Assembly: GCA_963383645.1 (NCBI GenBank) | Contig: OY726565.1 | Location: 27,118,966-27,182,965 of the forward strand | Origin: Muscardinus avellanarius | Taxonomy: Eukaryota > Chordata > Mammalia > Rodentia > Gliridae | Reading direction: 5' to 3' | Length of the DNA: 64,000 nt | Shown here: positions 11,340 through 23,394 of the stretch, piece after piece | Position numbering within the stretch: the stretch's first letter is position 1 | How the letters are laid out: each line of letters begins with the position of its first letter | Notes under the pieces: model-generated | The model's database searches: none | What the model was told of the DNA's origin: nothing | Seen by the model: the letters and a program-made list of their open reading frames with translations, nothing else | Translations under genes and position numbers: made by a program

Positions 11340-11950
11340 GCATTGATTTTTGGTGTATAGCTTTATGAATATTAACACATGTACAGATTTGTGTAGCCAC
11401 CACAATAACCAGAATACAGAAAAGTCTGTCATCCCTCAAAATGTTCCTTTTGTTATCCCTACCTATACCCCTATTATCATTGGGTCTACTGGTCTGTTCA
11501 CCATTATTATGCTTTTATTTTTGTCAAGAATATAAACAAATGAAAACATACAGTATGCTACATTTTGAGACTGGTTTATTTATCTCGTCATGATGCCTTT
11601 AAGATTTACACAACTTATTGTATCTCTCCATTAGTACCCTTCTCTTTTTATTCCTGAGTAGTATTCCACTGTGTGACTCAACAAGCTTTACTTATCCATC
11701 TTATTTATTAGAGGACATTTGGTTTGTTTTGAGTGTTATAAATTATAAATTTATAAGACTTTTTTACATTTTTATACAAGTTTTTTTTTTAACATAGCTT
11801 TCATTTTCCCAGTATAAATACCAGGAGTGGGATCTTTGTTATATAGAAAGCACATGTCTAACTAACTTTATAAAAAATTATTGTTTTCCAGAGCCATTTT
11901 GCTCTTGAGTATTACTTTTAACAATCATCCTAGGTGATTCTTATGCATAG
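11340..11950 (-). mobile_element. ancient L1 (L1M/HAL1-like) 3' region
   Basis: Antisense match in order to old-L1 phrases: 'tgtgtagccaccacaataac', 'aaaacatacagtatgctaca', 'cctgagtagtattccactgt', 'taaataccaggagtgggatc'. Strongly diverged with small deletions and no coding capacity. Confidence 0.65.
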
Positions 11951-14920
11951 AGTAGTTTAAAAACACCTACGTAATAACTCGAGTGGTTCATCCAAAGAAC
12001 AAATCTATTAGCTGATAATAAGATACAAGAGGAAAAGGATTCTTTTTTCCTCCCTGAGGGAACATTCACTTTCTATATCAAGTAAGCTATAATCCATGTA
12101 CAGAATTCTATTATCTGTGCTTTTCATCAATTTTTAGCATGTTTATCCAAAGACAAGAATACAAATATTCACAGGCAATATGCCTTCATATCTAATAATA
12201 ACTTGTTCTTTTTTGTCAAAATGCTTATTAGAGCATTTTTTAAATGTGCTATCTTAAATACACACAGAGCAGAAATTATGTATAAATAGTTGTGCTGAAT
12301 AATTAATCCAGGTTTTTCTCTAGAAGTATATATTATTTATAAACACTGCCTCAGGTATGTTTTTAATTTTTGGATTTTTTGTAGGCAAACAGGATAAAGA
12401 CTGATTCAAGACCTAGTCCAATATATATGCAAACTCATACTAATGCCTCCTTTCAACATCTTTTACAGACTGAAATTGTCTCTTTCTTCTAAGGAATACT
12501 GTCAACCAGTACAACATACAAACAATAGGCTTTAAAGATGAAATCATAACAAACATTTCAAACCCTATACATAGTATTAGACTAATGTTGACCTCAATAT
12601 GTGTCACCTACAAACTGCAATTGAGCCAGAGAAAATCATTAAATAATAATAAAGAAAATAACTTAAAGTCCTATATACAATGTGTGGGGAATATTGATTT
12701 CTTCCTGCATTATTGGAATCAGTTTGGTACCATACATATTCTACAGCATAATTAGTTAATTGTTTGAGGGTATGAGTTGACAGAAATCTTTTTGTGTAGT
12801 GTGGCAAAATTGAGAAATATAACTTACAAAATGGACTCTGGTAGGAACATATTCTAAAGCATGTCATATGGAAAACTCTGACATGGCAGAAAAAGTGGTA
12901 ATAATGGGATTATTCCCAGCTTGTGGATATCTTGAAGATCTCATCATTTCTTACAGTCGCCAATTTACCTCCATCCACGGTTCTTATATCTTCACATTTG
13001 GAACCAACTAACTTATCAAAAATTGCCCAAACAATCTTGCTTGTTGGGTTTTTAGAGGAATAATTAGTGAATACAAAGTGCTTGGGAAATGTAATATGCT
13101 ACTTAAGTACTAAAGAGAAAGCCCTTTGTTAATCAATGTAGAGATCTAATTATGGTAATAGATTTTTCCTTTATCATATTGTATTTTTTGCAAAGACACT
13201 ATATGATTAAATGGGGATTTTTATAACTATTTCCATTTTATTACACTTTTATCTTGAATGTTTGAAGAATAGACCTTCAGTAGCTATTAGATTCCATCAG
13301 AAGTATTTTTAAACTTGTTTGAAGACAAATATTAATACAATGGAAAAGTATGCATTTTCTTTGCTATTTTAAAAACATCAGATGTAATGAGAGATTTATT
13401 TGTTTATGTGCTAACTTACTTTAGCATTGTCAGTGAATAAGTAGAATATCAGCAGATAGCCTGGTTTATGAGGATTTCATTAGAACATCAAAGCCGGACA
13501 TCTTGATTATTGGTTTGCCACTAAATTACACTTAATCTCCCTAAGCTTCAATTTTCTACAGATGATGTGAAAATTGATATTTTATGTGATAGAGAAACTG
13601 AAAAGATTCATTGATATTATAAAATATGCTTTAGTTGATCTTGTGTAACTTTCTTCTAAGAAGCTTTACAACACAACTAAGATGAACTATTCAAATTTTC
13701 ACCCATCCAACATTTTCTGTAATTTTCAAAGATATCACATTAAAATATTTTTGTTTTGTTATGGAATGTAATTAAATGTATGCTCCTTAGATGATCCCTG
13801 AGTACTAGTAAAATTTACATTAGCCTACTTAAGGGCTAACCATAGAAATCTATGAGACTGGGACAGGACATATAAATGGTGTTGAATAAATGAATTTTCA
13901 CGTGAATAAAGGGACTTAAAATAACTGAGTTCAGCTACAAAGCCAGGCATAAAACTGATATGAAATAAAATTATACAATAAGCACACTAAAATCCCCTTA
14001 GCCACATTGAAATTATTACCGAAATGAAAGAGACTGGGACTACAAAATATTTCCCATTTATGACTGTTCAAATCATATATAACTGTCATTAGGAAACTAA
14101 GAGCATCTAAGTACTGAATTAACCTCAAGAATAAGGAAATGATCATTGCTGATCTTTTGTGTCTTAACACAAACTCATTGTTTCAACAGATCACTGCATT
14201 CAAATGATCAACATCAAGAAAGAACTGCTGTTCTTTGTCTACTGCAAACAGGAAAAATATATTTAAAAAAAAACCACCAACAACAACCTCTGTCTGAGGA
14301 AAATTTCAAAGCTTGGCTGGGCAAGAGTTGTAGGAATTAAAAACATTATTCTGGAACATTGGTTCATATTGCTAAGTAATTTCTCACTTTCGTGGACTCT
14401 TAAGATGCCATTAATTGGAAGGCATACTTATTTTATTTAAGACAAAGAAAAAACACTACCAATTATAATTTTAGGATACTATTAGTTACACCAGCTTTAG
14501 AGATGTAAAGAACATGCATCATAGAATAAAGTATAATATTCAAAGCACCAGTACAAATACTGCTCAGAAATAAAAACAATAGCAATACAAACTTGGAGTA
14601 TAGCAAAGCCAACTGAGAGAATTCCCAAAGGCTAAAGCCAGAGCGCTTCAAACAATAAAAGTAGAAGTTCAGTTATAGCCCAAAGTATAAATGAGTATCC
14701 ATAATTCTATACAAATATGAATGATTGAGCAAATAAATGGGGGAAACTAGAAAAATCTATCAGGTAGGAAAATGCCAGATAATTTATGTAGATATTTCAT
14801 TTCAAGGAGATGAGATATAACCCTCTTCTCTATAAGTATGGGCTTAGAATAGTGATTTCTTTCCCAAAGTACTGCATGATCAGGGTAAAACAAACAAACA
14901 AACAAATAACAAACAAAACT
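11951..14920. other. unique AT-rich DNA, no gene seen
   Basis: Nearly 3 kb with no SINE, no recognisable LINE and no coding-like frame. The largest frames (12604-12867, 13931-14170 and 14463-14651, all minus) look like chance frames in AT-rich DNA. This is the longest SINE-free stretch in the window. Confidence 0.6.
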
Positions 14921-14924
14921 TTAA

Positions 14925-15088
14925 GCCTTGTGTGGTAGAAAATGCCCGTCATACTAGTATGTGAGAGGCTAAGAAAGAGAATCACAAGTTTGAAACCAGC
15001 TTTAGCAAAATAAAATAAATTAATTAAACAAATAAATACATAGATAGGGCTGGGGTTGTAGCTTAAAGATAGAATACCCTTATTAAAA
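14925..15088 (+). mobile_element. old B1-dID SINE
   Basis: A decayed B1 arm ('gaggctaagaaagagaatca', 'gtttgaaaccagctttagca'), an A-rich linker, and a dID arm ('agggctggggttgtagctta'). Confidence 0.75.
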
Positions 15089-15333
15089 AAAATACAACTT
15101 TGTGTTGAGAATCCTGACAAACACTACCCCAGCCAGGTGACCCACATGAGCACAATGAGTCACGTTGATGGCATATGTCTTGATGAGATGTAATGAAAAT
15201 GCACTGCAATTCTGTAGTCTTCTGCCCCCAAAACTGTAACTCTAGAATAATTATAAGGAAAATATCAACACATCACAACCAAGGAGCATCTTACAATACA
15301 CCTGAAAAGTACTCCTTAAAACTCTCAAAGACA

Positions 15334-15581
15334 ATAGCCGGGCACACAATAGTGGTGCAAAAGACACAAAATAGTGGCACAAAAGACAATAGTGGTGGCG
15401 CACGCTTGTAATCCCCGCGTTTGGGAGGCGGAGACAGGAGGATCGCACAGATTCGAAGCCAGCAAAGCTGGCTTAAGAAACCCTGTTTCCAAATATGATA
15501 GGTCTGGGAGTGTTGCCCGGAGGTAGAAGGGCTTCCAGGAACCCCAGTACCACCAAAAAACAAACAAACAAACAAACAAAC
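15334..15581 (+). mobile_element. young B1-dID SINE with a triplicated 5' end
   Basis: Flanked by the 14-bp duplication AACTCTCAAAGACA at 15320-15333 and 15582-15595. Inside, 'agccgggcacacaatagtgg' is followed by two further units built on 'aatagtggyrcaaaagaca' before the normal B1 arm ('ggtggcgcacgcttgtaatc') begins near 15394. The hairpin arms AGCCAGC and GCTGGCT enclose the loop AAA. The tail is (CAAA)n. Confidence 0.9.
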
Positions 15582-16239
15582 AACTCTCAAAGACACACAC
15601 AGGTAGGAAAGTTCAAGAGTTTGAGAAACTCATAGAAAGGAGGAGCCTAAAGAGTCATGACAACTCAGTATAATGTGTATCCCATACGGAATCCTAGAGA
15701 AGAAAAATGGCATTAGTTTAAAAAGGTAAGGAAATCTGAATAAAGTATGGACTCTAGTTAATAATGCATCTTGGTTAATTATTAATTATAACAAATGTGC
15801 CATATTAATGTGAGATGTTAATAATAGACAAAGCTGGGCTGGGGCATATGCGAACTCTATCTTCGTGACTTTTCTATAGATCTAAAATTATTGTAAATTT
15901 GAAAATAACATTTCAGAATATACATTAAAGGATCAAAAAAGCACCAGATGAGGATCATGATCCTGGACTCCCATTCTCCATCAGAGGAGCACTGGGAATG
16001 AGGTATTGATTGTACATTTGCACCTAACAGACCCTTAATGAATTTGCCAAGGATAATTAATGAATATGCTATTTCATGTTGGAAACCTAAGGAAAAGAGA
16101 TAGTTCTTATATTCATTTAGCTCCTTCATTTTTCAAAGCATAATGCTAGGCCCTTAGTTATTTAATGCTCTTATTAACCCTGTGAGGATTAAGGTCTTTT
16201 TAAAAAAATTTTTAAAAAACAGAAACATGTTTAACTTAC

Positions 16240-16830
16240 TTTGCTAGGGTTGTCATAACAAAGCACCACAGGCTTGATGGCTTATATAAGAGAAATTAAT
16301 TTCCTGATAGTTCTAGAGGCTAGACATTTGAGATCAAATTGTTGAAAGCCTTTCTTTCTCTCTTTATTTTTCCCTTTCTTTCTTCCTTTCCTTCTTTTTC
16401 TTTCTTTCTTTCTTCTTTCTTTCTTTCTTTCTTTCTTTCTCTCTTTCTTCCTTTCTTTGTGTGTGTATGTGTGGTACTGGGGATTGAACCCAGGAGTGTT
16501 TTGAAAGAGGGCCTTTCTAAGTTGCTAGGATTTCACTAAGTTGCTGAGGTTGGACTTGAAACTTCATTCTTCCTATCTCAGTTTTCCACATGCTGGAATT
16601 AAAGATATGCACCCCCACACACAGATGAACATATTTACTTTTCATGCCTCCATCTGGGTTGTAGAAGACCATCCTCATTTCTTCCTATTACAAGGTCCCA
16701 GGTCATATTAGACGGGGTCCTCCATGACCTCAGTGAACTTCATAAAAGATTCCATCTCCAGAAGCAGTCAAATCTCACCAAGGGTCAAGATGTTGATAAT
16801 GCGAATTCTGGGGCAAATAGTTCTGTCCAT
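16240..16830. repeat. old mammalian repeat split by a SINE
   Basis: The left part 'gttgtcataacaaagcacca' and 'agttctagaggctagacatt' and the right part beginning near 16640 ('tgcctccatctgggttgtag', 'ggtcccaggtcatattagac') follow one widespread mammalian repeat. It is interrupted by the SINE and CT-rich tract at 16345-16620. The family name is uncertain. Confidence 0.5.
16345..16620 (-). mobile_element. B1-dID SINE with long (CTTT)n tail
   Basis: A pyrimidine tract at 16345-16458 is the expanded poly(T) of a minus-strand SINE. The dID and B1 arms follow ('tggggattgaacccaggagt', 'ctatctcagttttccacatg'). Confidence 0.85.
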
Positions 16831-17039
16831 ACACAGTCTAAATTGGTTACCCTGCCCTCTACTCCACATTCATGAAGCAGGTGTGATTCTAATCTAGGTT
16901 GTTATTATGCCAAAGCCTGTGCTACTTTTTATAGTATCATCGTGGTCATTAACTATGACTTATTCATATATCCTATAGTAGAAATGGAATCCTAACAGCT
17001 TTGTTTTCTTTTTCTTTTTAAATTTTTATCTACATATTA

Positions 17040-17262
17040 CTTAATTTACTTTTTATTTTATTTTATTTTATTTTTTGTGGTATAAAGGTTAAACCCAGGG
17101 GCATTTCAGAATGATACCCCTTGCCCTTTTTATTTTGAAACAGGATGTTGCAAAGTTGCTGAGAATCTCACTGTGCTGCTGAGGCTGGCTTCAAACCTGT
17201 GATCCTCCTGTCTTCCCAAGTACTGGGGTTACAGGTGTGTACCACCACATCTGGCTCTCTAT
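17040..17262 (-). mobile_element. B1-dID SINE
   Basis: A (TTTTA)n tail, then antisense dID ('aggttaaacccaggggcatt') and B1 ('gcttcaaacctgtgatcctc', 'accaccacatctggct'). Confidence 0.85.
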
Positions 17263-17302
17263 ATTAATTTATAGAGAGCATATTATTTAAAAGTGGGCGC
17301 TG

Positions 17303-17804
17303 CTGGGCGTGGTGGCGCACGCTTGTAATCCCCAGACTTGGGAGGCGGAGACAGGAGGATCGCGCAGGTTCGAAGCCAGCCGTGCTGGCTTAAGATACCG
17401 TTTCCAAATAAAAAAGTATAAAAATGGGTCTGGGAGTGTAGCCCAGAGGTAGAAGGGTTTCCAGGAACCCAAATACAACCAAAAAATAAAAATTTTTAAA
17501 AATTTAAAAAAGAGACCCTGTTCAAGGCCAGGCGTGGTGGCGCACGCTTGTAATCCCCGTGCTTGGGAGGCGGAGACAGGAGGATCGCGCAGGTTCGAAG
17601 CCAGCCGCGCTGGCTTACGAGACCCTGTTTCAAAAATATAAAATAGGTCTGGGAGTGTAGCCCGGAGGTAGAAGGGCTTCCAGGAACCCCAGTACCACCA
17701 AAAAAAAAAAAAAGAGAGAGAGAGAGACCCTGTTACAAATAAAATATAAAATAGGTCTGGGAGTGTAGCCCAGAGGTAGAAGGGTTCCATCTCCAGTACC
17801 ACCA

Positions 17805-17850
<46 letters not shown>
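17303..17850 (+). mobile_element. compound SINE stack inserted as one unit
   Basis: The outer element is a young B1-dID copy (17303-17510) followed by a second dID module (about 17735-17805) and an (AAAT)n tail. It is bounded by AAGTGGGCGCTG at 17291-17302 and AAGTGGGAGCTG at 17851-17862 (one mismatch). A further full SINE sits inside it. The minus-strand open frame of 172 codons across this region (17287-17805) is antisense SINE sequence, not a gene. Confidence 0.88.
17526..17722 (+). mobile_element. inner young B1-dID SINE
   Basis: A complete copy with hairpin loop CGC and an A then (AG)n tail. The duplicated target AGAGACCCTGTT lies at 17511-17522 and 17723-17734. That target is itself SINE linker sequence, which proves nesting. 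Confidence 0.9.
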
Positions 17851-17851
<1 letters not shown>

Positions 17852-17862
17852 AGTGGGAGCTG

Positions 17863-19140
17863 ATAGCCATAGTGGTATCATAGATCCAATCAGATAAATC
17901 TAGATTTAGACTTAGATACTTTTTATGCTCTTATAAAACTCCGCTATTTTTCTTCCAATATTTTAGGGTACATTCAATGAGCTTATATAGATAAGCACTC
18001 ACACTGAAACCAAATCTTATCAGCTTTGTCTTATTTAGGGAGAATAGTACTATAGCAACTCTCCTCATCTGGTAAGTACAGTAAATAAATGAGGAATATA
18101 GTGAGGTTAAGAATTTAGAAGTTAAAAAAAAGTGATTTTCATTTAAGAATTTGGAAGTTAAAGAAATATGATTGCCTTTTGAGAGTTAGACTTCAAAGTC
18201 ATGACATAATAGATGAAAAATCTCTTCTTCTAGCAGCAAGAGATGATGTAATATGACCGGAGCTATTAATACAGCTAACGGAACGATGCGTCACTCTGAG
18301 GTAGGGGGTTAGATAGCCATGAAAGCATAAAAAAAGGAGTCACAGAGACAAATATTAGCAGAACCCATCTGGGCACTTTAAGGAAACAGGGAATCTGAGC
18401 CAGTAGAATTTTAAATCTTAAATTCCCATCGCCAGGTTTCCAGTTGTGGTATTAATACTTCAGCCTGTTTCAGTCTTGAAACTAGAAACATTCCAATGAG
18501 CTCCTTGTGCCTGAAAATCAGTTTTCCCTGACCTCCACGTGGTGCTTTTGAGACTCTACAGGCCTTTCGTGTTACCTGCGGACTCAGCTTTTTGTTTGGT
18601 TGTTGTTGTTTTTAAAATAAATAGACTTTTCTGAACTTAGTTATTATGATTGAACTCTGGAACCAATATCTGTAAAATTAGAAAGTCTGGTTTCAATTTT
18701 TTAAAGGCTGTGAGCCCAATTTGAGCACATTTGTAACTTAACCTAATAAATCCCCGGACTCATGTTGTCAGATTTCACAAATGCAAATATAGAATGCCTA
18801 GGTAAATTTGAATTTCAGATAAATAAGTAAGTGAAAAGCAAACACCTTTCCTGATCTGCATTAACTAATTTAAAAAGCCACGAACCTGAGTCCTTTCTAC
18901 CTCACAATGAAAAATTCAAGTGTTAGTTGCTGGGCCTTCTTGTCAAGCCAGTTCATACTGCTTCTATTTGCTCATGAAGTTTCCAAAAGGATAGTTATAA
19001 AATCTTCAACACTGTGTGCTTCCTCCTCTAAGCCCAAGTGATTAAATATGATTTATTTCCTCCATTTGGAATTTTTCTGTGGATTGAGATGGACATGGTG
19101 GACATTAACTTGAAAACCTCAGGGCTTAAAAGTTTTTTCC
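17863..19140. other. unique DNA, no gene seen
   Basis: About 1.3 kb without repeats I recognise. Segment 18240-18560 has a more even base composition than its surroundings and several CpGs, but no splice or coding signal could be supported. Confidence 0.5.
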
Positions 19141-19141
19141 A

Positions 19142-19331
19142 AGGTAAGTGTGGCAGTACATCCTGTCCTCCCATCTATTATTAGAGGCTAAGGCAAAAGG
19201 ATCCCAAGTTCAAGGCTACCCTGGGCAACTCAGGGTGACTCTGACTCAAAATAAAAGAAAAATAGAGCTGGGGATGAAACCCAGTGGGAGAACATCCCTG
19301 GTTAAATCCCCAGTAACAGAAAAAAAAAATA
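19142..19331 (+). mobile_element. variant B1-dID SINE
   Basis: The left arm 'gttcaaggctaccctgggca' and right arm 'gagctggggatgaaacccag' with 'aatccccagtaacag' and an A tail. It differs from the common copies in the right arm ('tgggagaacatccctgg'). Confidence 0.75.
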
Positions 19332-19394
19332 GTTCGTTTTAATCCAGCTGCACTACTTTTATCAGGGGTGGGGGGTGATTAGACTGTTTTATTT

Positions 19395-19665
19395 ACTTTT
19401 TGTTATTTAAAAATGTATTTGTGCCTTGTACCTGATAATGTGATTCATAGTGATACATTCATATGTGCACAAAACATTATGTGGTCTGTTTCTTTCCCAC
19501 AACTTCCCATTCTCTCCTCTTTTCCCCTCCCCAATCCCTTTCACTACTCTATTCATATCTCTCCTAAATTTTCATAAGGTCTCTTTTCTTTCCTTTTCTT
19601 TTTTTCTCTCTTTAACTTCCATGTAAGAACAATGTACAACAACACTTGATTTTCTGGGTCTGGTC
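19395..19665 (-). mobile_element. L1-3'UTR-like fragment
   Basis: A pyrimidine-rich tract ('ttcccattctctcctctttt', 'cctccccaatccct') follows 'gattcatagtgatacattca', resembling the antisense polypurine 3'UTR of the other L1 copies. The ORF2 part is absent. Tentative. Confidence 0.45.
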
Positions 19666-19920
19666 ACTTCCTTTTAGTGCATGGGAGAAGCTTGAAGAAT
19701 GGTTGCCATGAGCAATATATAACTTCAGCAGCAATTGGCTGCTAGGGCAGGTATGCCCCAAGGAGGGGAAGAACAGAAGCACACCTCAGGCCCCAGCTGA
19801 GGGCACTGAAGGGAAGACACCAAAAAGCATGCAGATTTATTTAAATAAGTGTTACAAACACAGAACCTTTATAAGGAAATGAGGACCCAAAACCACGGTT
19901 AAATGTGAGTATATTATATT

Positions 19921-21102
19921 TTAAAATTTTTTAATATCAAATTTTTATTATTTTATTTATATGTGGAACATTGAAAATGGTATACATTTAGACTGTGCTT
20001 GGTGCCCTCTCTCCTCCAGTCCCCCCCCAACAATGAGTGTCCAGGTTAGCCATGCTATATTCATACTTTCACACATATTTGGATGTAGCCCCTCCATTAA
20101 TCAACTTCAGCCTTCTTCCTCTCCTGTCCTTCCATTCTAGCTCTGTTGAGGTTTTCCCTCCATTATCTGGAGCCCCTCTGGTACCCCCAATACTCCCTAG
20201 TTTGGGCAAATTAGAGAAAACATATGTCCCTTCTCTTTCTGTGCTTGGCTGATCTCACTTAACAATGTTCTCCAGATCTTCCCATCTTCTTGTGAATGCC
20301 ACGATTTTGTTCTTTATAGCTGAGTAGAATTACATTTTGTGTATTTCTTATAATTTTGCAATCTGTTGATGGAGACCTAGGTTGGTTCTATATTTTGGCT
20401 ATTACAAACTGTGCTGCTATCAACATGGGTATGCATATGTTACTGTAGTTCTTTGATTTCAGCTCCTTTGGAAAGATACCCAGGAGTGGTTTAGCCGGAT
20501 CATATGGTGGATCTATTCCCAGTTTTCTAAGTAATCTCCACACTGATCTCCATAGCAGCTGAGTTTGCACTCCATAGCAGGTGGGTTTGCACGCCCACCA
20601 ACAGTGTAAAAGAGTTCCTCTTTCCCCACATTCTCACCAGCATTTGTTGTTATTTGATTTCTTTATGCTTACCACTCTATTTGGTCTTAGATGGAATCTC
20701 AACGTAGTTTTGATTTGCATCTCTGGGCTAATGATGTTGAACATCTTTTCATGTATCTATTGTCCATTTGTATCTCTTTTGTGAAGTGTCTATTCAGTTC
20801 AGTTGCCCATTTCTTGACTGGGTTATTTGTTTTACTAGTGTAGAATCTTTTTAGCTTTTTGTATATTCTGGATATTAGCCCTCTCTCCAAGTGTTGGCTG
20901 GTAAAGATCTTCCATTCTGTAGGCTTCCTCTTTAGGTTCTTGGTGGTTTCCTTTGATGAGAAGAAACTTTTAGTTTGATGCCATCCCACTTATTAGTTCT
21001 TGCTTTAATTTCTTGCGATTTGGGGTCTTGTTGAGAAAGTTACTGCCTGTGCCTATATGTTGGAGTGTTGATCCTATGCTCTCCTCTAATAACTTCATAG
21101 TG
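19921..21102 (-). mobile_element. 5'-truncated L1 (ORF2 C-terminus and 3'UTR)
   Basis: Antisense 3'UTR at 19921-20290, then about 800 bp of ORF2 C-terminal coding sequence ('gttggttctatattttggct', 'cccaccaacagtgtaaaaga', 'cttgttgagaaagttactgc'). The frame is broken by several stops. A local tandem duplication at about 20552-20592 doubles the 'ccatagcag..gggtttgcac' segment. This copy belongs to a different 3'UTR type from copies A and B. Confidence 0.9.
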
Positions 21103-22360
21103 TGTATATTTTATAGAAGTATTCACGAAGAGTGGACAGTCATGGAGAAATATGATAGAACAAATTGCACATGATCTAGTGGTAATAAACCAGGAAAACT
21201 CATCAAGGCCTATTGGTTCAGTTTCCATGCTGGCTCCTCTCACATGCAGAGTTGAGGAGGCTCCTTCCCAATGGTACAGGTGGGGGGCACCCTCACAGGA
21301 GCATCTTAAGGCCTCTTCCAGGGAAGAAGAGCAGGGAAAGGTAAGAGAAAGATGAGATGGCGGTTTAAGTTACTTGTCTTGTGGAACAATTTAGTTGACA
21401 AAGCTAAAGTGTGCCTTCCTTAGCAAATGTTTACTCCAGGGATGGCAAACATTTAGCTTGTCTTCTTTTATACAGTTTTGCAAGATATTTTACAATTAAA
21501 TTACAGAAAGCTAACCTATTTTCTTAAGGGTGTTCAGGAATAGGAATGAAGGGATATGTCTAGTTTTCAGTGTCCAGACAGAAAGGTACTATGAATAGAA
21601 TTTGGAAAGAAGTTCCAGGACTCCAAGAGCCTAGAGCTCATGCATAGGATAAAGCATAGCTCACCAACTGACTGTAATGATCAACCAGAGACAGAGTTGT
21701 CACAAAAGAGCTAAAATTTTTCCCAGGCTTTGTCATTAACCATTCATCCCTGAGCGATGCACCATTTGAGGCAGTCTTGGGTTTTAGGGGGATTCAGCTT
21801 GGGAATTTCACCTGGAGAGCTGAACCCCCATCTGATCTGAGTGGTCAGCAGCAGCTGAGAACCACTTCGGCTTAGCTCTAGGTCGCAGTAAGTTACTGCG
21901 TCACTGTGATAGAGGCCAAGTCTGTACTCTGAAGCAGGGTTTTGGGGGACAGGAGGGAGGTGTTTACATGACAGCAGTGGGAGCTGAGGCTAGAGCACTG
22001 GGGAAGGACAGTTCCCTGGGCCAGCAGTAATGACATCCAGAAAAGCTCGCATCACCAGCAGTTCCCAAAGACCCACCAGATTTTCAATCACAAGCAGCTT
22101 TATCCCAGCTGATCAGCCCTCTGCTCTACCCTAAGAAGGCATTTGTAATCTCTGCCAGGACCTCTGACAAATGTGAAAATTTCCCTGGACTTGTGCTCAG
22201 CCTGTGGGTGCCCTCCCAGAACCTTTACACCCCAAAGACTAAAGTCATCTGTGAATATGAGCAAGCAATGGCCCGTGCTAACGCAGGATGGAAGTGTGGG
22301 GGATGAGATTAAGTATCACATCTAAGTTTGCTTTTAAGTAACCAATATTAAAAAGTATCC
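21103..22360. other. unique DNA, no gene seen
   Basis: No repeat was recognised. The part at 21780-22310 is richer in G and C than the window average and free of repeats, which makes it a candidate for constrained sequence. No open frame longer than about 65 codons or convincing splice pair is present. Confidence 0.45.
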
Positions 22361-22483
22361 CAGCTGGGCCTGGTGGCATATACCTATAATCCAAGTACTT
22401 GGAAAGCTTAGACAGTAGAATCACAGATTCAAGACCAGCCTTAGCAAATTATTGAGACCCTGTTTCAGAACAACAACAAAAAA
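22361..22483 (+). mobile_element. B1 arm of a SINE
   Basis: 'cagctgggcctggtggcata' to 'gagaccctgtttcag' and an (AAC)n-like tail. The dID arm is absent. Confidence 0.8.
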
Positions 22484-22496
22484 GTTAAAGAGGGGG

Positions 22497-22858
22497 CTAG
22501 CATTATGCTAAGTGAGATTAGTCAGTCACAAAAAACAAGAAATCGGATGCTCTACCTAATATGTGGAAGCTAGGGAGAAGAAGGGTCATAGAAGGATGCT
22601 AGATGAAGGAAGAGAAACCAAGGAGGCCTAAATGGGGGTGATAGGAGGAGGGGAGAGGGGAAATCCCTAATATACATGAGGCACATTCACAAACATATCA
22701 ATCACTGTAAGCCAAACCTGAAAAGGGGGAAGGGGGAGGGAGTGGAGCGGGGATTGGGGAAGGGCTAAATGAGTGATGTGTGCATGTATGCCTCTACCAT
22801 CTTGTACTCTGTTTAGATGTATGACTACAATGCACCAATGAAAATATATTTTAAAAGA
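22497..22858 (+). mobile_element. severely 5'-truncated L1 3' end
   Basis: It starts in the last ORF2 codons ('aagtgagattagtcagtcac') and continues through the polypurine 3'UTR ('aaaaggggg', 'gggattggggaagggctaaa') to 'gcaccaatgaaaatat'. It is collinear with the 3' end at 24990-25350. Confidence 0.9.
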
Positions 22859-22863
22859 GGGGC

Positions 22864-23157
22864 TGAAGCCAGGTGAGGAGGCACAGGTTTATAATTCCAG
22901 AACTTGGGAGTCAGAGAAAGGAAGATCTAAGTTTTGAGGACAGACTCAGCAAGTGAGTGAGACTCATCAACCTAGCTTGACCCTGTTTAAAAATAAAAAT
23001 AAAACAGGTCTGCGGGTGTAGCTTGGAGGAAAAATTCCTCTGGATTCACTCCCCAGTGTCACAAAAAAAGGAGATCTGGGAGTGTAACTCAGGGTTAGAA
23101 TGCCCCTGATTTTAATCCCCAGTACCACAAAAAAAAAAAAAAAAGAAAGAAAGAAAA
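22864..23157 (+). mobile_element. trimeric SINE (B1-dID-dID)
   Basis: A decayed B1 arm is followed by two consecutive dID modules: 'ggtctgcgggtgtagcttgg' ending 'cactccccagtgtcac', then 'gatctgggagtgtaactcag' ending 'aatccccagtaccac' with a GAAA tail. No second B1 arm separates them. Confidence 0.75.
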
Positions 23158-23188
23158 AGTATTCCAACCTCAGGATAAATAGATCAGT

Positions 23189-23370
23189 GGCTCTCAACCA
23201 AGGGCAATTTTGTTCCTCAGGGGACATTTGTCACTGTCTGGAAACATTTTTGTTTGTCACATATGAGGATGTGAATGGCATCTAGAGGATAGAAGTAAAA
23301 ATGCTGCCAAATATCCTACAATGTACAGGACAGGCTCTACTATAAATAATTATCCAACCAAAAATGTTGC
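23189..23370 (+). mobile_element. MER5A-like hAT DNA transposon
   Basis: Ordered matches to the MER5A consensus: 'cagtggctctcaaccaaggg', 'caggggacatttgtcactgt', 'ctggaaacatttttgtttgt', 'ggcatctagagga', 'atcctacaatgtacaggaca', 'aataattatccaaccaaaaa'. It is a non-autonomous element mobilised in early mammals and now inert. Confidence 0.88.
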
Positions 23371-23394
23371 AGTTAAATTTCATTGGTCTGAGTG

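Noticed and set aside
17287..17805. Minus-strand open frame of 172 codons, the longest in the window
   Set aside because: It is antisense SINE sequence read through two SINE copies; the same peptide phrases (such as FYLRATLPDL) recur at other SINE loci.
19921..21102. Considered as a third copy of the inverted L1 type
   Set aside because: ORF2 runs without a strand switch through the region of the junction, and the 3'UTR type differs.
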